Source of the DNA: Aeromonas encheleia
GTDB lineage: Bacteria > Pseudomonadota > Gammaproteobacteria > Enterobacterales > Aeromonadaceae
DNA: 64,000 nt
Direction of reading: 5' to 3'
Assembly (NCBI RefSeq): GCF_900637545.1
Contig: NZ_LR134376.1
Span: 4,416,001-4,480,000 of the forward strand
Shown: piece by piece, positions 35,835 to 47,660 of the stretch
How the letters are laid out: every line of letters begins with the position of its first letter
How positions within the stretch are numbered: position 1 is the first letter of the stretch
Made by a program: the position numbers and the translations under genes
The notes under the pieces: model-generated
Seen by the model: only the letters and a program-made list of their open reading frames with translations
What the model was told of the DNA's origin: nothing
The model's database searches: none

Positions 35835-37052
35835 TCAGTGGTTCAACCAGGGCAGCCGTTGCAACAGCCAGTATCGATCCGCCAGGCTGGTCTGGCTGAC
35901 CCAGAGATCCAGCAGGCCGTGGGCCAGCAGCGGCAGCATCAGCAACAGCAGGCAGAGCAACCCCAGCAGCCGCTGGGGGCCGAGCCGGCGACGGGGCGTG
36001 CCGAGGTGCAGCGCATCGGCACGTTTGGGGCAGGCGGCCACGCAGCTCAGGCAGCTGCTGCACTCCAGGCTGCGCAGCGCGATGAGTTGGTGCACCTGAA
36101 TGCGGGAGGGACAGGCGCGGGAGCACTTGTCACAGTCATGACCCGCGCTGCGCAGGCAGCGGGCCGGATCCCGGCGGATGCGCAGCGGGGTCAGCAGGCC
36201 GAGCAGGGCCAGCCAGGCGCCATAGGGGCAGAGATAGCGGCAGAACCCCTGCCGGAAGGCGGCGGTCAGCAGCAGTACCCAGCCCAGGCAGAGTCCGGAG
36301 AGCAGGTTCAGGTTGAAGAAGAAGGCCCCCATCTTCATGTCCGCCGCCTGATGGTAGGGGCTGGCGAGATAGCCGGGCAGAGCGGCGCCGGGCACCGCGA
36401 TCAGCACGATAAACAGCAGGAAACCGAGCACCAGGAACTTCTGGGTCCGCAGCAGCCCATCGAGCCAGGCTGGCGGCGTCCACTCCCCCGGCAGCAGGCG
36501 GCTGCGCAGACGATGCAGCCACTCCCCCACCAGCCCGAGCGGGCAGAACCAGGCGCAGAACGCCCGCCCCAGCAGCAGGGCCGACAGGCTGAGCACCAGC
36601 ACTGTCACCGTCGCCGCCGGATGGTGGGGGTCCGCAATGCCCTGGCCGAGCCAGGCCCGTAACCCGAGCCCACCGGCGATGGGCAGGAAGCCGTCGACCA
36701 CGTCGGGGCGCACCAGCCAGGGGGTCTCCCCCTGCCCCAACTGCCAGAGATGCAGCCCATACTGCAGCGCCACCAGCCCCCAGCAGAGCAGCAGCAGGTG
36801 GCGGGTCCAGGCCCGCAACGACTGACTGTCGATATCATTCAGTGCCGGCAGCGGTCGGTATCTGTGCCACAGGGCGAGGGGGACGACCACCAGCCCCAGC
36901 GCGAGCCAGAGGAGGGGATCCGCCGCCATCAGCCAGGCGGCCACCAGCAGGCCGAGGGAGAGGCGCCACGACCAGCCGGGCCCGGCCCGCCACTGCAACA
37001 GGGCCAGATAGACCAGGCCAGCGGCCAGGGTCAGGGCTTCAATCAGGCTCAT
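35835..37052 (-). CDS. NapH/NosR-type 4Fe-4S polyferredoxin membrane protein
   Basis: 405 residues, about nine TM helices. Membrane-edge cysteine motifs GRAFCAWFCPLGLVGEW and FCRYLCPYGAWLA are those of the NapH/NosR/CcoG/YccM group. A cytosolic ferredoxin part (~315-360) has CDKCSRACP and a full C-x2-C-x2-C-x3-CP set in CSSCLSCVAACP. It probably carries electrons from the quinone pool to a periplasmic partner. It is the last gene of the nor cluster, so a role in nitrogen-oxide metabolism is inferred. Confidence 0.82.
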   Translation of the reverse strand: MSLIEALTLAAGLVYLALLQWRAGPGWSWRLSLGLLVAAWLMAADPLLWLALGLVVVPLALWHRYRPLPALNDIDSQSLRAWTRHLLLLCWGLVALQYGLHLWQLGQGETPWLVRPDVVDGFLPIAGGLGLRAWLGQGIADPHHPAATVTVLVLSLSALLLGRAFCAWFCPLGLVGEWLHRLRSRLLPGEWTPPAWLDGLLRTQKFLVLGFLLFIVLIAVPGAALPGYLASPYHQAADMKMGAFFFNLNLLSGLCLGWVLLLTAAFRQGFCRYLCPYGAWLALLGLLTPLRIRRDPARCLRSAGHDCDKCSRACPSRIQVHQLIALRSLECSSCLSCVAACPKRADALHLGTPRRRLGPQRLLGLLCLLLLMLPLLAHGLLDLWVSQTSLADRYWLLQRLPWLNH

Positions 37053-37144
37053 GCTTCTCCCTCATAGCACTCATTCGGATAAGGGGCTCAGAATAACCAA
37101 CATCTGAGTTGATTATTTTGATCTGCATGGGCAGAGCGCGGTAT

Positions 37145-37486
37145 TCACTCCTTGCGGCTATGGAACAGCGGCCGATCCGACTCGGCCTGCTCGGCCCAGA
37201 AGTGGATGTTGAAGCGGGCATCCTCGGACAGCTCGACCCTGTGCCAGTACTGGGGCGGGCTGGTGGCGAACTGGCCGGCCCGGATCACCAGGCTGACCTC
37301 AGGCTGTTCGGCCCGCTCGTCGGCGAAGCCGTGATAGGTGACTGTGCCCTCCATCACGCAGAGCTGGCCGAACACCCCAGCCGCGGTGTTGTGATGGCTG
37401 AGCAGGGCCGGCGGCACGTTGGCGCGGGTGAAGAAGGGGGTGGAGCGACGAACGACCCAGTGGGTAGGAATAAGCTGCATGGACAT
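37145..37486 (-). CDS. YeaR-like DUF1971 cupin-fold protein
   Basis: 113 residues from the ATG at 37486 behind GAGGAGAATTACC. Pattern WVVRRSTPFFTRANVPPALL, HHNTAAGVFGQLCVMEGTVTY, and SPPQYWHRVELSEDARFNIHFW is the YeaR/TehB-N (DUF1971) family. E. coli yeaR is induced by nitrate and nitric oxide; its position here, 50 bp after norW, fits an NO-stress role. Confidence 0.85.
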   Translation of the reverse strand: MSMQLIPTHWVVRRSTPFFTRANVPPALLSHHNTAAGVFGQLCVMEGTVTYHGFADERAEQPEVSLVIRAGQFATSPPQYWHRVELSEDARFNIHFWAEQAESDRPLFHSRKE

Positions 37487-37536
37487 GGTAATTCTCCTCG
37501 AATGGCCGGTCTGCCCGGCCTTGAATAGTTGACGGA

Positions 37537-38703
37537 TCAGCGGTGCAGCTGGCGCAGCAGCGGGAAGGCGGCGCTCATCTTGTCGCCTCCCACCACGAAG
37601 CCGCACAGTTCGCCATCTGCACCGCGCGCCTCGGCCACCATGCCGTGCTGATTCCAGTGGCACTGCCAGGCCAGATCCTCACCCTGGGTGCGGCCAGCCA
37701 GTTGCAGCGGATAGCGCGGCGTCTTCACCTTTATCAGCATGGGCGGCAGGGTCAGCGGGGTCGGGGTGCCGAGCAGGGTCCTGGCCAGGGCACTGGCCCC
37801 CAGCACTATGGGCTGCAGGAAGGGAAGCAGCTGCCCCTGCCACTCGGCGCAATCCCCCAGCGCGAAGATATGGGGATCGCTGGTGCGCAGCAGATCGTCG
37901 ATCAGTATGCCGCGCCCCACCGCCAGCCCGGCCCCCTGGGCCAGGGTCAGATTCGGCCGCAGGCCGATCGCGGCGATCACCAGATCCTGCTCGCAGGTGC
38001 GGCCGTCGCTCAGGGTCACTCGCCAGCCATCGCCGGGCTGCGCGTCTATCCCGGCGATGCCCAGCCCCAGTTGCAGCCTCACCCCCTGCGCGCGCAGCGC
38101 CTGCTGCAGTGGCTGCGTCAGGGCGGCGGGCAACAGGGTGCCGAGGGGGCTGTCGGCCAGATCCAGCAAGGTGACCTCGCGACCATCGCCCGCCATGTCC
38201 ATCGCCAGCTCGCAACCAATCAGCCCCGCCCCCAGCACCAGGATGCGGCGAGCCTGACGGATCGATGCCTCGGCGGCGGCATACTCCTGCTGGCTGTTGA
38301 GGGTGACAAGGAATTCGCTCCCCACCATATCGGGCCGCGCCGCGCTGGCGCCGGTGGCCAGCACCAGCTGGCTGTAGGGAAAACTTCCCTGTGCGGTCAA
38401 CAGGGTGCGGCGGGCGGGATCTATGCCGAGCACCGGGCAGTGGGGCAGCAGCGTGATGCGCTGCTGCTCGGCGAAGGCGGCGCCGCTCAGCCGGGTCATG
38501 GCCGCGGCGCTGCAGCCCCGGCTCACCACGTGGCTCAGGTCCGGCTTGTTGTACTCGTCGCCGCTGTCGGCGGTGATGAGGCGGATGGGCCACTCGCCGT
38601 CCAGCTTGCGCAGGCTCTTGACCAGCTGCTGGGCGGCGAAGCCGCTACCGATCACCACAATCTCCCGGCTGGTGCCAGCGTCATTCAGGGTTGCTGCATT
38701 CAT
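37537..38703 (-). CDS. norW: NADH:flavorubredoxin reductase NorW
   Basis: 388-residue FAD-dependent pyridine-nucleotide reductase that passes electrons from NADH to the rubredoxin centre of NorV. FAD motif [20 protein letters not shown] near the N terminus, NAD motif [19 protein letters not shown] near 155, and [14 protein letters not shown] near 290. Its ATG overlaps the norV stop (TGA) by 4 bp (38700-38703). Confidence 0.95.
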   Translation of the reverse strand: MNAATLNDAGTSREIVVIGSGFAAQQLVKSLRKLDGEWPIRLITADSGDEYNKPDLSHVVSRGCSAAAMTRLSGAAFAEQQRITLLPHCPVLGIDPARRTLLTAQGSFPYSQLVLATGASAARPDMVGSEFLVTLNSQQEYAAAEASIRQARRILVLGAGLIGCELAMDMAGDGREVTLLDLADSPLGTLLPAALTQPLQQALRAQGVRLQLGLGIAGIDAQPGDGWRVTLSDGRTCEQDLVIAAIGLRPNLTLAQGAGLAVGRGILIDDLLRTSDPHIFALGDCAEWQGQLLPFLQPIVLGASALARTLLGTPTPLTLPPMLIKVKTPRYPLQLAGRTQGEDLAWQCHWNQHGMVAEARGADGELCGFVVGGDKMSAAFPLLRQLHR

Positions 38704-40178
38704 ACGCAGGCCTCCAGCGCGCAGGGTTCGAACACCTCCTTGCCGATGCCGCAACCGGGGCAGAGGAAGCTGTCCGGCACCTGGGCCCAGGGGGTGCCCG
38801 GCGCCACCAGCTGATCCGGCTCGCCCAGGGCCGGGTCATAGACCCACTGGCAGACCACGCAGAGCATGCTCTGGTCATCGTCCAGCGTGCTGGCGGCCGG
38901 AGCGACGGCTTGAGGGGCCTGAGCCACCACCGGGGCCGCGGGCACGGCGGTTGTGGTGATCGGACGGGGCGCCTCCAGCGGGTGCAGCGCCCACTGACGG
39001 GCGAGCTGGCGGCCATGTTCGCGGCACTCGGCCAGCGCCGAGCCATCCGGCCGCCACTTGGCCTTGAGGGAGATGCTGATGTCGAAGCCCGCGTCCATCA
39101 GCCGGGTCTGGATCCTGTCCACGGCGCCACCGGTCCAGCCGTAGCTGCCAAAAGCCGAGGCGCGCTTGTTTCTAAAGCGCAGGCCGGTGATCTCCTCCAG
39201 CATGCCCGCCACCTTGGGCATCATGACGTTGTTCATGGTGGAGGAGCCCACCAGTATCCCCTTGGAGCGGAACACCTGGGTCAGGATCTCGTTCTTGTCG
39301 TGGCGCGCCACGTTGTAGATCTTCACCGCCACGCCGGGGTCCACCTCGTGGATGCCCTGGGCGATGGCGTCGGCCATCATGCGGGTATTGTTGGACATGG
39401 AGTCGTAGAACAGGGTGATGCGATCCTCCTGGTAGTGATCGGCCCACTCCAGATATTTGAGGATGATCTGGGTGGGATCCTCGCGCCAGACGATGCCGTG
39501 GGAGGTGGCCACCATGCTCACCGGCAGGTTGAAGCCCAGCACCTCCTTGATCTTGGCGGTCACCAGCGGGCTGAAGGGGGTCAGGATGTTGGCGTAGTAG
39601 CGCTGGCACTGCTCCATCAGCTCGGTCTGATCCACCTCGTCGTTGAACAGGTGCTCATCGCAGTAGTGCTGGCCGAAGGCGTCGTTGGAGAAGAGCACGG
39701 CATCTTCTGTCATGTAGGTCATCATGCTGTCGGGCCAGTGCAGCATGGGGGTCTCGATGAAGACCAATTGCTTGCCGTTGCCTATGTCCAGGCTGTCGCC
39801 GGTCTTGACCGGCTGGAAGTTCCACTCCGGGTGGTGATGGTGGCCGGTGATGGAGTCGATGGCGTTGTGGGTGCAGTAGATGGGGGTACCCGGGATGCGG
39901 GCCATCAACTCGGTCAGGGCGCCGGCGTGATCCTCCTCGGCGTGGTTGATCACCACGAAGTCGATGGAAGCGAGATCGATCTCCGCCGCCAGGTTCTGCA
40001 CGAACTCGCGGCTGAACTTGTGATCCACGGTGTCGATCAGCACGTTCTTCCCTTCGCGGATGAGGTAGCTGTTGTAGCTGGTGCCCTTGTGGGTCTTGTA
40101 CTCGGTGCCGTGAAAGTCGCGCACCTCCCAGTCCCGTTGGCCGACCCAGTGGATGTTGTTTTTGACGTGAATGCTCAT
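38700..40178 (-). CDS. norV: Anaerobic nitric oxide reductase flavorubredoxin NorV
   Basis: 492 residues. An N-terminal metallo-beta-lactamase-type diiron domain ([12 protein letters not shown], His/Glu/Asp ligands) is followed by a flavodoxin domain (~255-400, [20 protein letters not shown]) and a C-terminal rubredoxin with [10 protein letters not shown] and FLCPGCG. It reduces NO to N2O under anaerobic conditions using electrons from NorW. First gene of the sigma-54/NorR-driven operon. Confidence 0.97.
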   Translation of the reverse strand: MSIHVKNNIHWVGQRDWEVRDFHGTEYKTHKGTSYNSYLIREGKNVLIDTVDHKFSREFVQNLAAEIDLASIDFVVINHAEEDHAGALTELMARIPGTPIYCTHNAIDSITGHHHHPEWNFQPVKTGDSLDIGNGKQLVFIETPMLHWPDSMMTYMTEDAVLFSNDAFGQHYCDEHLFNDEVDQTELMEQCQRYYANILTPFSPLVTAKIKEVLGFNLPVSMVATSHGIVWREDPTQIILKYLEWADHYQEDRITLFYDSMSNNTRMMADAIAQGIHEVDPGVAVKIYNVARHDKNEILTQVFRSKGILVGSSTMNNVMMPKVAGMLEEITGLRFRNKRASAFGSYGWTGGAVDRIQTRLMDAGFDISISLKAKWRPDGSALAECREHGRQLARQWALHPLEAPRPITTTAVPAAPVVAQAPQAVAPAASTLDDDQSMLCVVCQWVYDPALGEPDQLVAPGTPWAQVPDSFLCPGCGIGKEVFEPCALEACV

Positions 40179-40226
40179 GCGGTGGTTCCTCAGAATGCCA
40201 TAGCGAATGTTCGACTGAACTCGCTA

Positions 40227-40244
40227 TTGCAGTTGACGTGCCAA
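40227..40244 (-). promoter_or_regulatory. Sigma-54 promoter of norVW
   Basis: Leftward TTGGCACGTCAACTGCAA: GG and GC dinucleotides separated by 10 bp, matching the -24/-12 consensus. It lies about 50 bp before norV, with the NorR sites upstream. Confidence 0.85.
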
Positions 40245-40286
40245 CTCATAACTCATTGTTTTAAATGCACCTGCATAACAGTCATT

Positions 40287-40342
40287 GTCATTAAGACAGT
40301 CACCGAATATAGTCATAATCACAACAACACTGTCATTTGGAC
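40287..40342. promoter_or_regulatory. Three NorR enhancer sites (GT-N7-AC)
   Basis: Sites at 40287-40297, 40312-40322 and 40332-40342, each GTCA-type GT-N7-AC. E. coli norVW also has three such sites, which nucleate the NorR hexamer upstream of a sigma-54 promoter. Here the third site abuts the norR start (GTG at 40350), so self-repression of norR is plausible. Confidence 0.85.
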
Positions 40343-40349
40343 AATTCTC

Positions 40350-41879
40350 GTGATCTCGACCGACAGCCTGGCGCGCATCGCCCTCGATCTGCAACTCGGC
40401 ATCTCCCATCAGGACCGCTTTCACCGCCTGATCCAGAGCGTGCGCAGCCTGCTGCACTCCGATGCCTCGGCCCTGCTGCGCTACGAGGGGGGCCAGTTCA
40501 TCCCGCTGGCCATCGATGGCCTGATGCAGGACGTGCTGGGCCGCCGCTTCGCGCTCAAGGATCACCCGCGCATGGAGGCCATAGCCCGAGCCGGCGACGT
40601 GGTGCGCTTCCCCGCCGACAGCCAGCTGCCCGACCCCTATGACGGCCTGATCCCGGAACACGACGACTTCAGGGTGCACGCCTGCGTCGGCCTGCCGCTG
40701 TTTTCAGATCAGGCGCTGATCGGCGCCCTGACCATAGACGGCATGAACCCGGCCCAGTTCGACGGCATCAACGACGAGGAGTTGCGGCTGGTGGGGGCCC
40801 TGGCCGCCGCCGCCCTCAGCAATGCCCTGCTGCTGGAGCGGCTCGCCCGCCAGAGCAGCGAGCCGCTCAGCCCCTCCCCCCATACCAGCCAGGGGCAGCC
40901 GGAGATGATAGGTCACTCCCCCGCCATGGCCCGGCTGCGCCACGAGATCGATGTGGTGGCGAACTCGGAGCTGAACGTGCTGATCCTGGGGGAGACGGGG
41001 GTCGGCAAGGAGCTGATCGCCAAGGCGGTGCATCAGGGCTCCCTGCGCGCCAAGGCGCCGCTGGTCTACCTCAACTGCGCCGCCCTGCCGGAATCGGTGG
41101 CGGAGAGCGAGCTGTTCGGCCACGTGAAGGGGGCCTTCACCGGCGCCATTCACAACCGGGCGGGCAAGTTCGAACTGGCCGATCGGGGCACCCTGTTTCT
41201 CGACGAGATTGGCGAGCTCTCCCTGCCGCTGCAAGCCAAGCTGCTGCGGGTGCTGCAATACGGCGATCTGCAGCGGATCGGCGACGACACCCCGCTCAAG
41301 GTCAATGTGCGCATCCTGGCCGCCACCAATAGGGATCTGAAGCAGGCGGTGGTGGAGGGGCAATTTCGGGCCGATCTCTATCACCGGCTGAGCGTGTTCC
41401 CGATCCACGCCCCGGCGCTGCGGGAGCGGCCGGGGGACATTCCGCTGCTGGCCGGTTATTTTTGCGAACGCTGCCGGGTCAGCCTGGGGCTGGAGCGGCT
41501 GCGCATCCAGCCCCAGACGCTGCAACTGCTCGATCGCCACGACTGGCCGGGCAACGTGCGGGAGCTGGAGCACGCCATCCACCGCGCCGCCGTGCTGGCC
41601 CGCGCCGAACAGGGCAGCCAGACGCCGACCCTCGCCAACCACCACTTCAACCTGACGACCGCCGGCGCCTCCCCGGCCCAGATCGAGATGGCCGAGGCGC
41701 CGGCCCTGCCGCAACCGGCCGGCCTGGGGCTGCGCGCCGCCACCGACGCCTTCCAGCTCAGGCTGCTCGAGCAGACCCTGGCGGCCCAGGACGGCAACTG
41801 GGCCGCCACCGCCCGCGCGCTGGAGATGGACGGCGGCAACCTGCACCGGCTCGCCAGGCGGCTCGGCCTCAAGCCCTGA
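40350..41879 (+). CDS. norR: Nitric oxide-responsive sigma-54 activator NorR
   Basis: 509 residues from a GTG at 40350 ([20 protein letters not shown]). An N-terminal GAF domain keeps the residues that correspond to the E. coli mononuclear iron site (Arg74, Arg80, Asp95, Asp98, Cys112 here). The central AAA+ domain has Walker [13 protein letters not shown] and the sigma-54 contact loop GAFTGA. The C-terminal Fis-type HTH includes [20 protein letters not shown]. Divergent from norVW. The frame is open further upstream but without conservation. Confidence 0.95.
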   Translation: MISTDSLARIALDLQLGISHQDRFHRLIQSVRSLLHSDASALLRYEGGQFIPLAIDGLMQDVLGRRFALKDHPRMEAIARAGDVVRFPADSQLPDPYDGLIPEHDDFRVHACVGLPLFSDQALIGALTIDGMNPAQFDGINDEELRLVGALAAAALSNALLLERLARQSSEPLSPSPHTSQGQPEMIGHSPAMARLRHEIDVVANSELNVLILGETGVGKELIAKAVHQGSLRAKAPLVYLNCAALPESVAESELFGHVKGAFTGAIHNRAGKFELADRGTLFLDEIGELSLPLQAKLLRVLQYGDLQRIGDDTPLKVNVRILAATNRDLKQAVVEGQFRADLYHRLSVFPIHAPALRERPGDIPLLAGYFCERCRVSLGLERLRIQPQTLQLLDRHDWPGNVRELEHAIHRAAVLARAEQGSQTPTLANHHFNLTTAGASPAQIEMAEAPALPQPAGLGLRAATDAFQLRLLEQTLAAQDGNWAATARALEMDGGNLHRLARRLGLKP

Positions 41880-41903
41880 AGGACCGCGCCGCGCCCAAAA
41901 ACA

Positions 41904-41933
41904 AAAACCCCCTCCTGACGGAGGGGGTTTTTC
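41904..41933 (+). terminator. Terminator between norR and the LacI-type gene
   Basis: AAAAACCCCCTC / GAGGGGGTTTTT stem with T run; convergent genes, so probably bidirectional. Confidence 0.9.
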
Positions 41934-41957
41934 GTTGCATCGGATGCCGCTGGAGGG

Positions 41958-42962
41958 TCAGCGCAGGGACTTGACCGAGCGACGGACGATCAACTCGGGC
42001 TGTACCGTCATGGACTCGACTTCCAGCTCCTTGTTGCGGATCCGGCTCACCAGCTGCTGCACCGCCAACAGGCCGAGCTCGGCCTTGGGGTGGCGAATGG
42101 TGGTGAGCGGCGGGCTGGAGAAGCGCGCCATCTCCACGTCGTCATAGCCGATCATGGAGATGTCGTCCGGCACCTTGACCCCCGCCTCCCAGGCGGCGCA
42201 AATGGCACCTATCGCCATGGGATCGTCGAAGGCAAACACCGCCGTCGGGCGGGGCTTGAGCGCCAGGATGCGCTGCATGGCATCGAAGCCGCTCTGGCTC
42301 TCGTAGTCCCCTTCGAAGATCTGAGCGTCCGACAGGGTCAGGCCCTGCTCGGCCAGGGCATCGCGCACCCCGTCCAGTCGCTGCTGGGTGGTCGGCTTGT
42401 CGATCTGACCCGTGATGCAGACGATCTCGGTGTGACCCTGCTCCAGCAGATGACGCACGGCCATGCGCGCGCCGATGCGAGCGTTGTCGTTGATCACGTT
42501 GGCAAAATCACACTCGGTGCCCCAATCCAGTACCACCTGCGGCACATTCTTGTGGATGCGCAGCATGTCGCGCAGCGGGGTATCGATATCGGTCCCCAGC
42601 ACCAGCAGGCCATCGACCCGCTTCTCCATCAGCATCCTCAGGTAATGCTGCTGACGGGGCGGCTGGTTCTCCGTATTGCACAGGATCAGGCTGTAGCCCT
42701 GCTCGAAGCAATAAGCCTCCACCCCGCGCACCACTTCCGCGAAGAAGGGGTTGGCGCTGGTCGTCACCAACATACCTATGGTCTTGGTTGAATTGATCTT
42801 GAGGCTGCGCGCCACCGAATTGGGCGCGTAGTTGAGCTCTGCCACCGCCTCAAGCACTTTTTGGGTCGCATCTTCGCTGACCCGACGGGTGTGATTGAGT
42901 ACATGTGAGACGGTGGAGATGGATACGCCTGCGCGCGAGGCGACATCTTTAATAGTTGCCAT
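41958..42962 (-). CDS. LacI-family transcriptional regulator (RbsR/PurR-like)
   Basis: 334 residues. N-terminal HTH (MATIKDVASRAGVSISTVSH) with hinge helix (NSVARSLKIN), then a periplasmic-binding-type ligand domain. Segments TIGMLVTTSANPFFAEVVRG, CFEQGYSLILCNTE and VDGLLVLGTDID are closest to RbsR, with PurR next. Ribose or a related ligand is plausible, but no rbs genes adjoin it; it stands divergent from the liv operon. Confidence 0.88.
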   Translation of the reverse strand: MATIKDVASRAGVSISTVSHVLNHTRRVSEDATQKVLEAVAELNYAPNSVARSLKINSTKTIGMLVTTSANPFFAEVVRGVEAYCFEQGYSLILCNTENQPPRQQHYLRMLMEKRVDGLLVLGTDIDTPLRDMLRIHKNVPQVVLDWGTECDFANVINDNARIGARMAVRHLLEQGHTEIVCITGQIDKPTTQQRLDGVRDALAEQGLTLSDAQIFEGDYESQSGFDAMQRILALKPRPTAVFAFDDPMAIGAICAAWEAGVKVPDDISMIGYDDVEMARFSSPPLTTIRHPKAELGLLAVQQLVSRIRNKELEVESMTVQPELIVRRSVKSLR

Positions 42963-43397
42963 CTCGGTCTCCTGAATAACAAAGGCGGAACAGTAGCAGA
43001 TTTCCCGAATAAAGGCTTGGTTTTAACGAGAGCTGCCAGCGAATTGTCAATGTTGGCTAATCTAGGCGGTCGTTTCTATTTGCGCAAACGAAATTTGGTC
43101 AAAATGAGAGCAGACGCAGAATGAAATATCGTCAGTTTTTTCATCTGGCATTTATCGGAACAACCTCTTGTTGTTAAGATGTTAATCGACCATTTTGGAA
43201 TTAAATTCCGATATAAAACCAAAAATCAGTTATTTAGTTCACAAAACCACTAGCCACCCCTCCATGGTTAGTATCTTTAACATCTTGTTATTGCCCAGCG
43301 AGGAATGATAGAACCTTATCTATTGCCGGGCTGGCGGGATACAGGTCCGGAATGGCACACGGAAAATGAAACAATCCACTGATTAAGGGACGAATCA
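42963..43397. promoter_or_regulatory. 435-bp control region between LacI-type gene and liv operon
   Basis: A/T-rich. Contains the palindrome GGAATTAAATTCC near 43197-43209, a small AACAA...TTGTT inverted repeat near 43160, and recurring TTTAACATCTT/AAGATGTTAA blocks (near 43175 and 43275, inverted). The A-rich, extended layout would suit Lrp or H-NS control of the branched-chain transporter; not demonstrable by eye. No gene seen. Confidence 0.45.
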
Positions 43398-44519
43398 ATG
43401 AATAACTTGAGCAAAATGGCAGTCAGGGCAGCGGTTTCTTTGGCTCTGTTTGGATCGGTCTCCATGGCCAATGCGGCCGATACCATCAAGATCGGTATCG
43501 CCGGTCCGGTCACAGGTCCGGTCGCCCAGTACGGTGACATGCAGTTCACCGGCGGCAAGATGGCGGTCGAGCAGATCAACAAGGCCGGCGGCATCAAGGG
43601 CAAGCAGATCGAAGCCATCGTCTATGACGACGCCTGCGATCCCAAACAGGCCGTGGCGGTCGCCAACAAGGTGATCAACGACGGCGTCAAGTTCGTAGTC
43701 GGCCACCTCTGCTCCGACAACACCCTGCCCGCCTCCGACATCTATGAAGACGAAGGCGTGCTGATGATCACCCCCGCCTCCACCAACCCCAAGATCACCG
43801 AGCGTGGCTACCAGCTGACCATGCGCACCATTGGTCTGGACAGCGACCAGGGTCCGACCGCCGCCAAGTACATCATCGAGCAGGTAAAACCCCAGCGCGT
43901 GGCCGTCATCCACGACAAGAAACAGTACGGTGAAGGCATCGCCTCCAGCGTGAAGGCCTCCCTGGACAAGGCGGGCGTCAAGGTGGTGGCATTCGAAGGC
44001 ATCACCGCCGGCGACAAGGACTTCTCCGCCCTGATCGCCAAGCTGCAGAAAGAGAACGTCGATTTCGTCTACTACGGCGGCTATCACCCGGAGCTGGGCC
44101 TGATCCTGCGCCAGGCGCACGAGAAGGGCCTGAAGGCCAAGTTCATGGGTCCGGAAGGGGTGGGTAACAAGGACATCTCCGCCATCGGTGGTCAGGGTTC
44201 CGAAGGCCTGCTGGTCACCCTGCCGAACAAATATGACCTGGTCCCCGCCAACGCCTCCATCGTAGAAGCCTTCAAGGCCAAGGGTCAGGACTCTTCCGGT
44301 CCCTTCGTCTGGACCACCTACGCCGCGGTGCAGACCCTGGCTGCCGGTATTGCCAAGGCGGGTGAGGATGACCCTGCCGCCGTGGCCGCCGCCATCAAAG
44401 CCATGCCGGTCGACACCGTCATGGGCCCCCTGACCTGGGCACCGAACGGTGACCTGAAAGGCTTCGAATTCGGTGTGTTCCAGTGGCACGCCGACGGCAC
44501 CTCCACTCAACTCAAGTAA
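43398..44519 (+). CDS. livK: Branched-chain amino-acid ABC transporter substrate-binding protein
   Basis: 373-residue periplasmic Leu/Ile/Val-binding protein. Signal peptide ends SMANA (~26). Family signature [71 protein letters not shown]. First gene of livKHMGF; an internal hairpin (44530) separates it from livH, which would keep binding protein in excess. Confidence 0.93.
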   Translation: MNNLSKMAVRAAVSLALFGSVSMANAADTIKIGIAGPVTGPVAQYGDMQFTGGKMAVEQINKAGGIKGKQIEAIVYDDACDPKQAVAVANKVINDGVKFVVGHLCSDNTLPASDIYEDEGVLMITPASTNPKITERGYQLTMRTIGLDSDQGPTAAKYIIEQVKPQRVAVIHDKKQYGEGIASSVKASLDKAGVKVVAFEGITAGDKDFSALIAKLQKENVDFVYYGGYHPELGLILRQAHEKGLKAKFMGPEGVGNKDISAIGGQGSEGLLVTLPNKYDLVPANASIVEAFKAKGQDSSGPFVWTTYAAVQTLAAGIAKAGEDDPAAVAAAIKAMPVDTVMGPLTWAPNGDLKGFEFGVFQWHADGTSTQLK

Positions 44520-44529
44520 TCTGCCGGTT

Positions 44530-44549
44530 GGGGCGACGTGAGTCGCCCC
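44530..44549 (+). terminator. Attenuator hairpin between livK and livH
   Basis: GGGGCGAC / GTCGCCCC with GTGA loop, followed by pyrimidine-rich TCCTTTCTTT; 35 bp before livH. Confidence 0.75.
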
Positions 44550-44583
44550 TCCTTTCTTTGCGGGCAAGTACAGGGAACGCAGT

Positions 44584-45506
<923 letters not shown>

Positions 45507-45510
<4 letters not shown>

Positions 45511-45605
45511 AACGTCAATTTATTCAAGTGCCTATCACCTATCTGATGCCGCTGTTCATGTCTATCGGCTGCATCCTGGGTCGCCCGGAAGTGGAGAAAG
45601 TCTGA
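45507..45605 (+). CDS. Chimeric 32-residue micro-ORF between livH and livM
   Basis: Starts MKRQFIQ, like LivM (MKRQFIH), and ends [10 protein letters not shown], identical to the LivH C terminus. The start overlaps the livH stop as ATGA; the stop overlaps the livM start as TGATG. The middle ([14 protein letters not shown]) is hydrophobic, so a short membrane peptide is possible. It is the same kind of structure as the micro-ORF at 9951-10031. It may only keep translation coupled from livH to livM. Confidence 0.5.
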
Positions 45606-46873
45606 TGAAACGTCAATTCATCCATGCCTGCGTCGCCAGCCTGATGCTGCTGGTGCTCTCCTTCTGGCTGCTCGGCTTCAAGCTCGAGACCGATGGCTCC
45701 CGCCTGCTGGTGGTGAGCCGGCTCGACGTGTCGCTGGCCTGGCTGCTGGGGGGCGCCGCCCTGGTGTTCTGGTTCCAGCTGATGCGCGGCCAGATCAGCC
45801 GACTGTTCCAGGCCTCCATCAGTGGCTTCTCCGTCGGCTTCACCAAGCTGGTGCTGCCGAGCCCTGAGGAAGCGCCACGCCTCTACAACATCACCGCCAT
45901 CCTGGTGCTGCTGTTCGCGGTGAGCTGGCCCTTCATGGCGTCGCGCGGCGCCGTCGATCTGGCCACCCTCACCATGATTTACATCATGCTGGGGCTCGGC
46001 CTGAACGTGGTGGTGGGCCTCGCCGGCCTGCTGGATCTCGGTTACGTCGGCTTCTACGCGGTCGGCGCCTACACCTATGCCCTGCTCAACACCTACTTCG
46101 GGCTGAGCTTCTGGGAGTGCCTGCCCATCGCCGGCCTGATGGCGGCCACCTTCGGCTTCCTGCTCGGCTTCCCGGTGCTGCGGCTGCGCGGTGACTATCT
46201 GGCCATCGTCACCCTGGGCTTTGGCGAGATCATCCGCATCCTGCTCAACAACCTGACCAGTCTAACTGGTGGCCCGAACGGCATCTCCGGCATTCCCAAG
46301 CCCACCCTGGCCGGGCTGGAGTTCAACCGCACCGTCAAGGATGGGGGCTTTGGCACCTTCCACGACTTCTTCGGCATCACCTACAACGCGAACCACAAGG
46401 TCATCTTCGTCTACCTGATGGCGCTGCTGCTGGTGGTCGCCACCCTGTTCGTCATCAACCGTCTGCTGCGCATGCCGTTGGGACGTGCCTGGGAAGCCTT
46501 GCGGGAAGACGAGATCGCCTGCAAATCCCTTGGCCTCAATCCCACCATCATCAAGCTGACCGCCTTCACCATAGGCGCCTGCTTCGCGGGCTTCGCCGGC
46601 AGCTTCTTCGCCTCCCGCCAGGGCTTCATCAGCCCGGAGTCCTTCGTCTTCATCGAGTCGGCCATAGTCCTTGCGATCGTGGTGCTGGGCGGCATGGGCT
46701 CCCAGATCGGGGTGGTGCTGGCCGCCATAGTGATGACGGTGTTGCCGGAGCTGGCCCGTGAATTCAACGAGTACCGCATGCTGATGTTCGGTCTGCTGAT
46801 GGTGTTCATGATGATCTGGCGGCCGCAGGGACTGCTGCCGATGAGTCGTCCTCACCTGGAGCTACGAAAATGA
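45605..46873 (+). CDS. livM: Branched-chain amino-acid ABC transporter permease LivM
   Basis: 422 residues (E. coli 425). An N-terminal extension with two or three helices precedes the permease core, which begins near [21 protein letters not shown]. The cytosolic loop [22 protein letters not shown] contacts the ATPases. The start ATG at 45605 overlaps the micro-ORF stop; its end overlaps livG by 4 bp. Confidence 0.95.
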   Translation: MKRQFIHACVASLMLLVLSFWLLGFKLETDGSRLLVVSRLDVSLAWLLGGAALVFWFQLMRGQISRLFQASISGFSVGFTKLVLPSPEEAPRLYNITAILVLLFAVSWPFMASRGAVDLATLTMIYIMLGLGLNVVVGLAGLLDLGYVGFYAVGAYTYALLNTYFGLSFWECLPIAGLMAATFGFLLGFPVLRLRGDYLAIVTLGFGEIIRILLNNLTSLTGGPNGISGIPKPTLAGLEFNRTVKDGGFGTFHDFFGITYNANHKVIFVYLMALLLVVATLFVINRLLRMPLGRAWEALREDEIACKSLGLNPTIIKLTAFTIGACFAGFAGSFFASRQGFISPESFVFIESAIVLAIVVLGGMGSQIGVVLAAIVMTVLPELAREFNEYRMLMFGLLMVFMMIWRPQGLLPMSRPHLELRK

Positions 46874-47655
46874 GCAACCTGAACAATACAAACAACAAGT
46901 TGCTCGACGTCTCTGATCTGTCGATGCGCTTCGGCGGCTTGCTGGCGGTCAACGGCGTCAAGCTGGATGTGGACAGGGGCGAGGTGATCTCCATCATTGG
47001 CCCCAACGGCGCGGGCAAGACCACCATCTTCAACTGCCTGACCGGTTTCTACCGCCCGAGCGGCGGCACCATCCGCTACAAGGGCGAGGAGATCCAGGGG
47101 TTGCCCGGCCACCTCATCGCCCGCAAAGGGGTGGTGCGGACCTTCCAGCACGTCCGCCTGTTCAAGGAGATGACGGCGGTGGAGAACCTGCTGGTGGCCC
47201 AGCACAGGCACCTCAACACCGGCTTCATCGCCGGCCTGTTCAAGACCCCGGCCTTCCGCCGCGCCGAGCAGGAGGGGCTGGAGCAGTCGGCCTTCTGGCT
47301 GGAGAAAGTCGGCCTCAAGGAGCTCGCCAATCGCGCCGCCGGCAACCTGGCCTATGGCCAGCAGCGCCGGCTCGAGATCGCCCGCTGCATGGCGACCAGG
47401 CCCGATCTGCTGATGCTGGATGAACCGGCCGCCGGCCTCAACCCGCACGAGACGGATGAGCTCAACGAACTCATCTCCAACCTGAGGGACGAGTTTGGCG
47501 TCTCGGTATTGCTGATCGAGCACGACATGAAGCTGGTGATGGAGATCTCCAACCGCATCTTCGTGGTCAACCAGGGCACCCCGCTGGCCCATGGCAAGCC
47601 GGACGAGATCCGCAACAACCCGGCCGTGATCAAGGCCTATCTGGGCGAATCCTAG
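46870..47655 (+). CDS. livG: Branched-chain amino-acid ABC transporter ATPase LivG
   Basis: 261-residue ATP-binding subunit. Walker [13 protein letters not shown], signature [16 protein letters not shown] (variant YGQQ typical of LivG), Walker [14 protein letters not shown] and H-loop [13 protein letters not shown] overlap with livM. Confidence 0.96.
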   Translation: MSNLNNTNNKLLDVSDLSMRFGGLLAVNGVKLDVDRGEVISIIGPNGAGKTTIFNCLTGFYRPSGGTIRYKGEEIQGLPGHLIARKGVVRTFQHVRLFKEMTAVENLLVAQHRHLNTGFIAGLFKTPAFRRAEQEGLEQSAFWLEKVGLKELANRAAGNLAYGQQRRLEIARCMATRPDLLMLDEPAAGLNPHETDELNELISNLRDEFGVSVLLIEHDMKLVMEISNRIFVVNQGTPLAHGKPDEIRNNPAVIKAYLGES

Positions 47656-47660
47656 GAGTC

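Noticed and set aside
38691..40349. Apparent very long fusion of a norV-antisense region to NorR
   Set aside because: NorR conservation begins at the GTG at 40350; the upstream part is merely open on the strand opposite norV.
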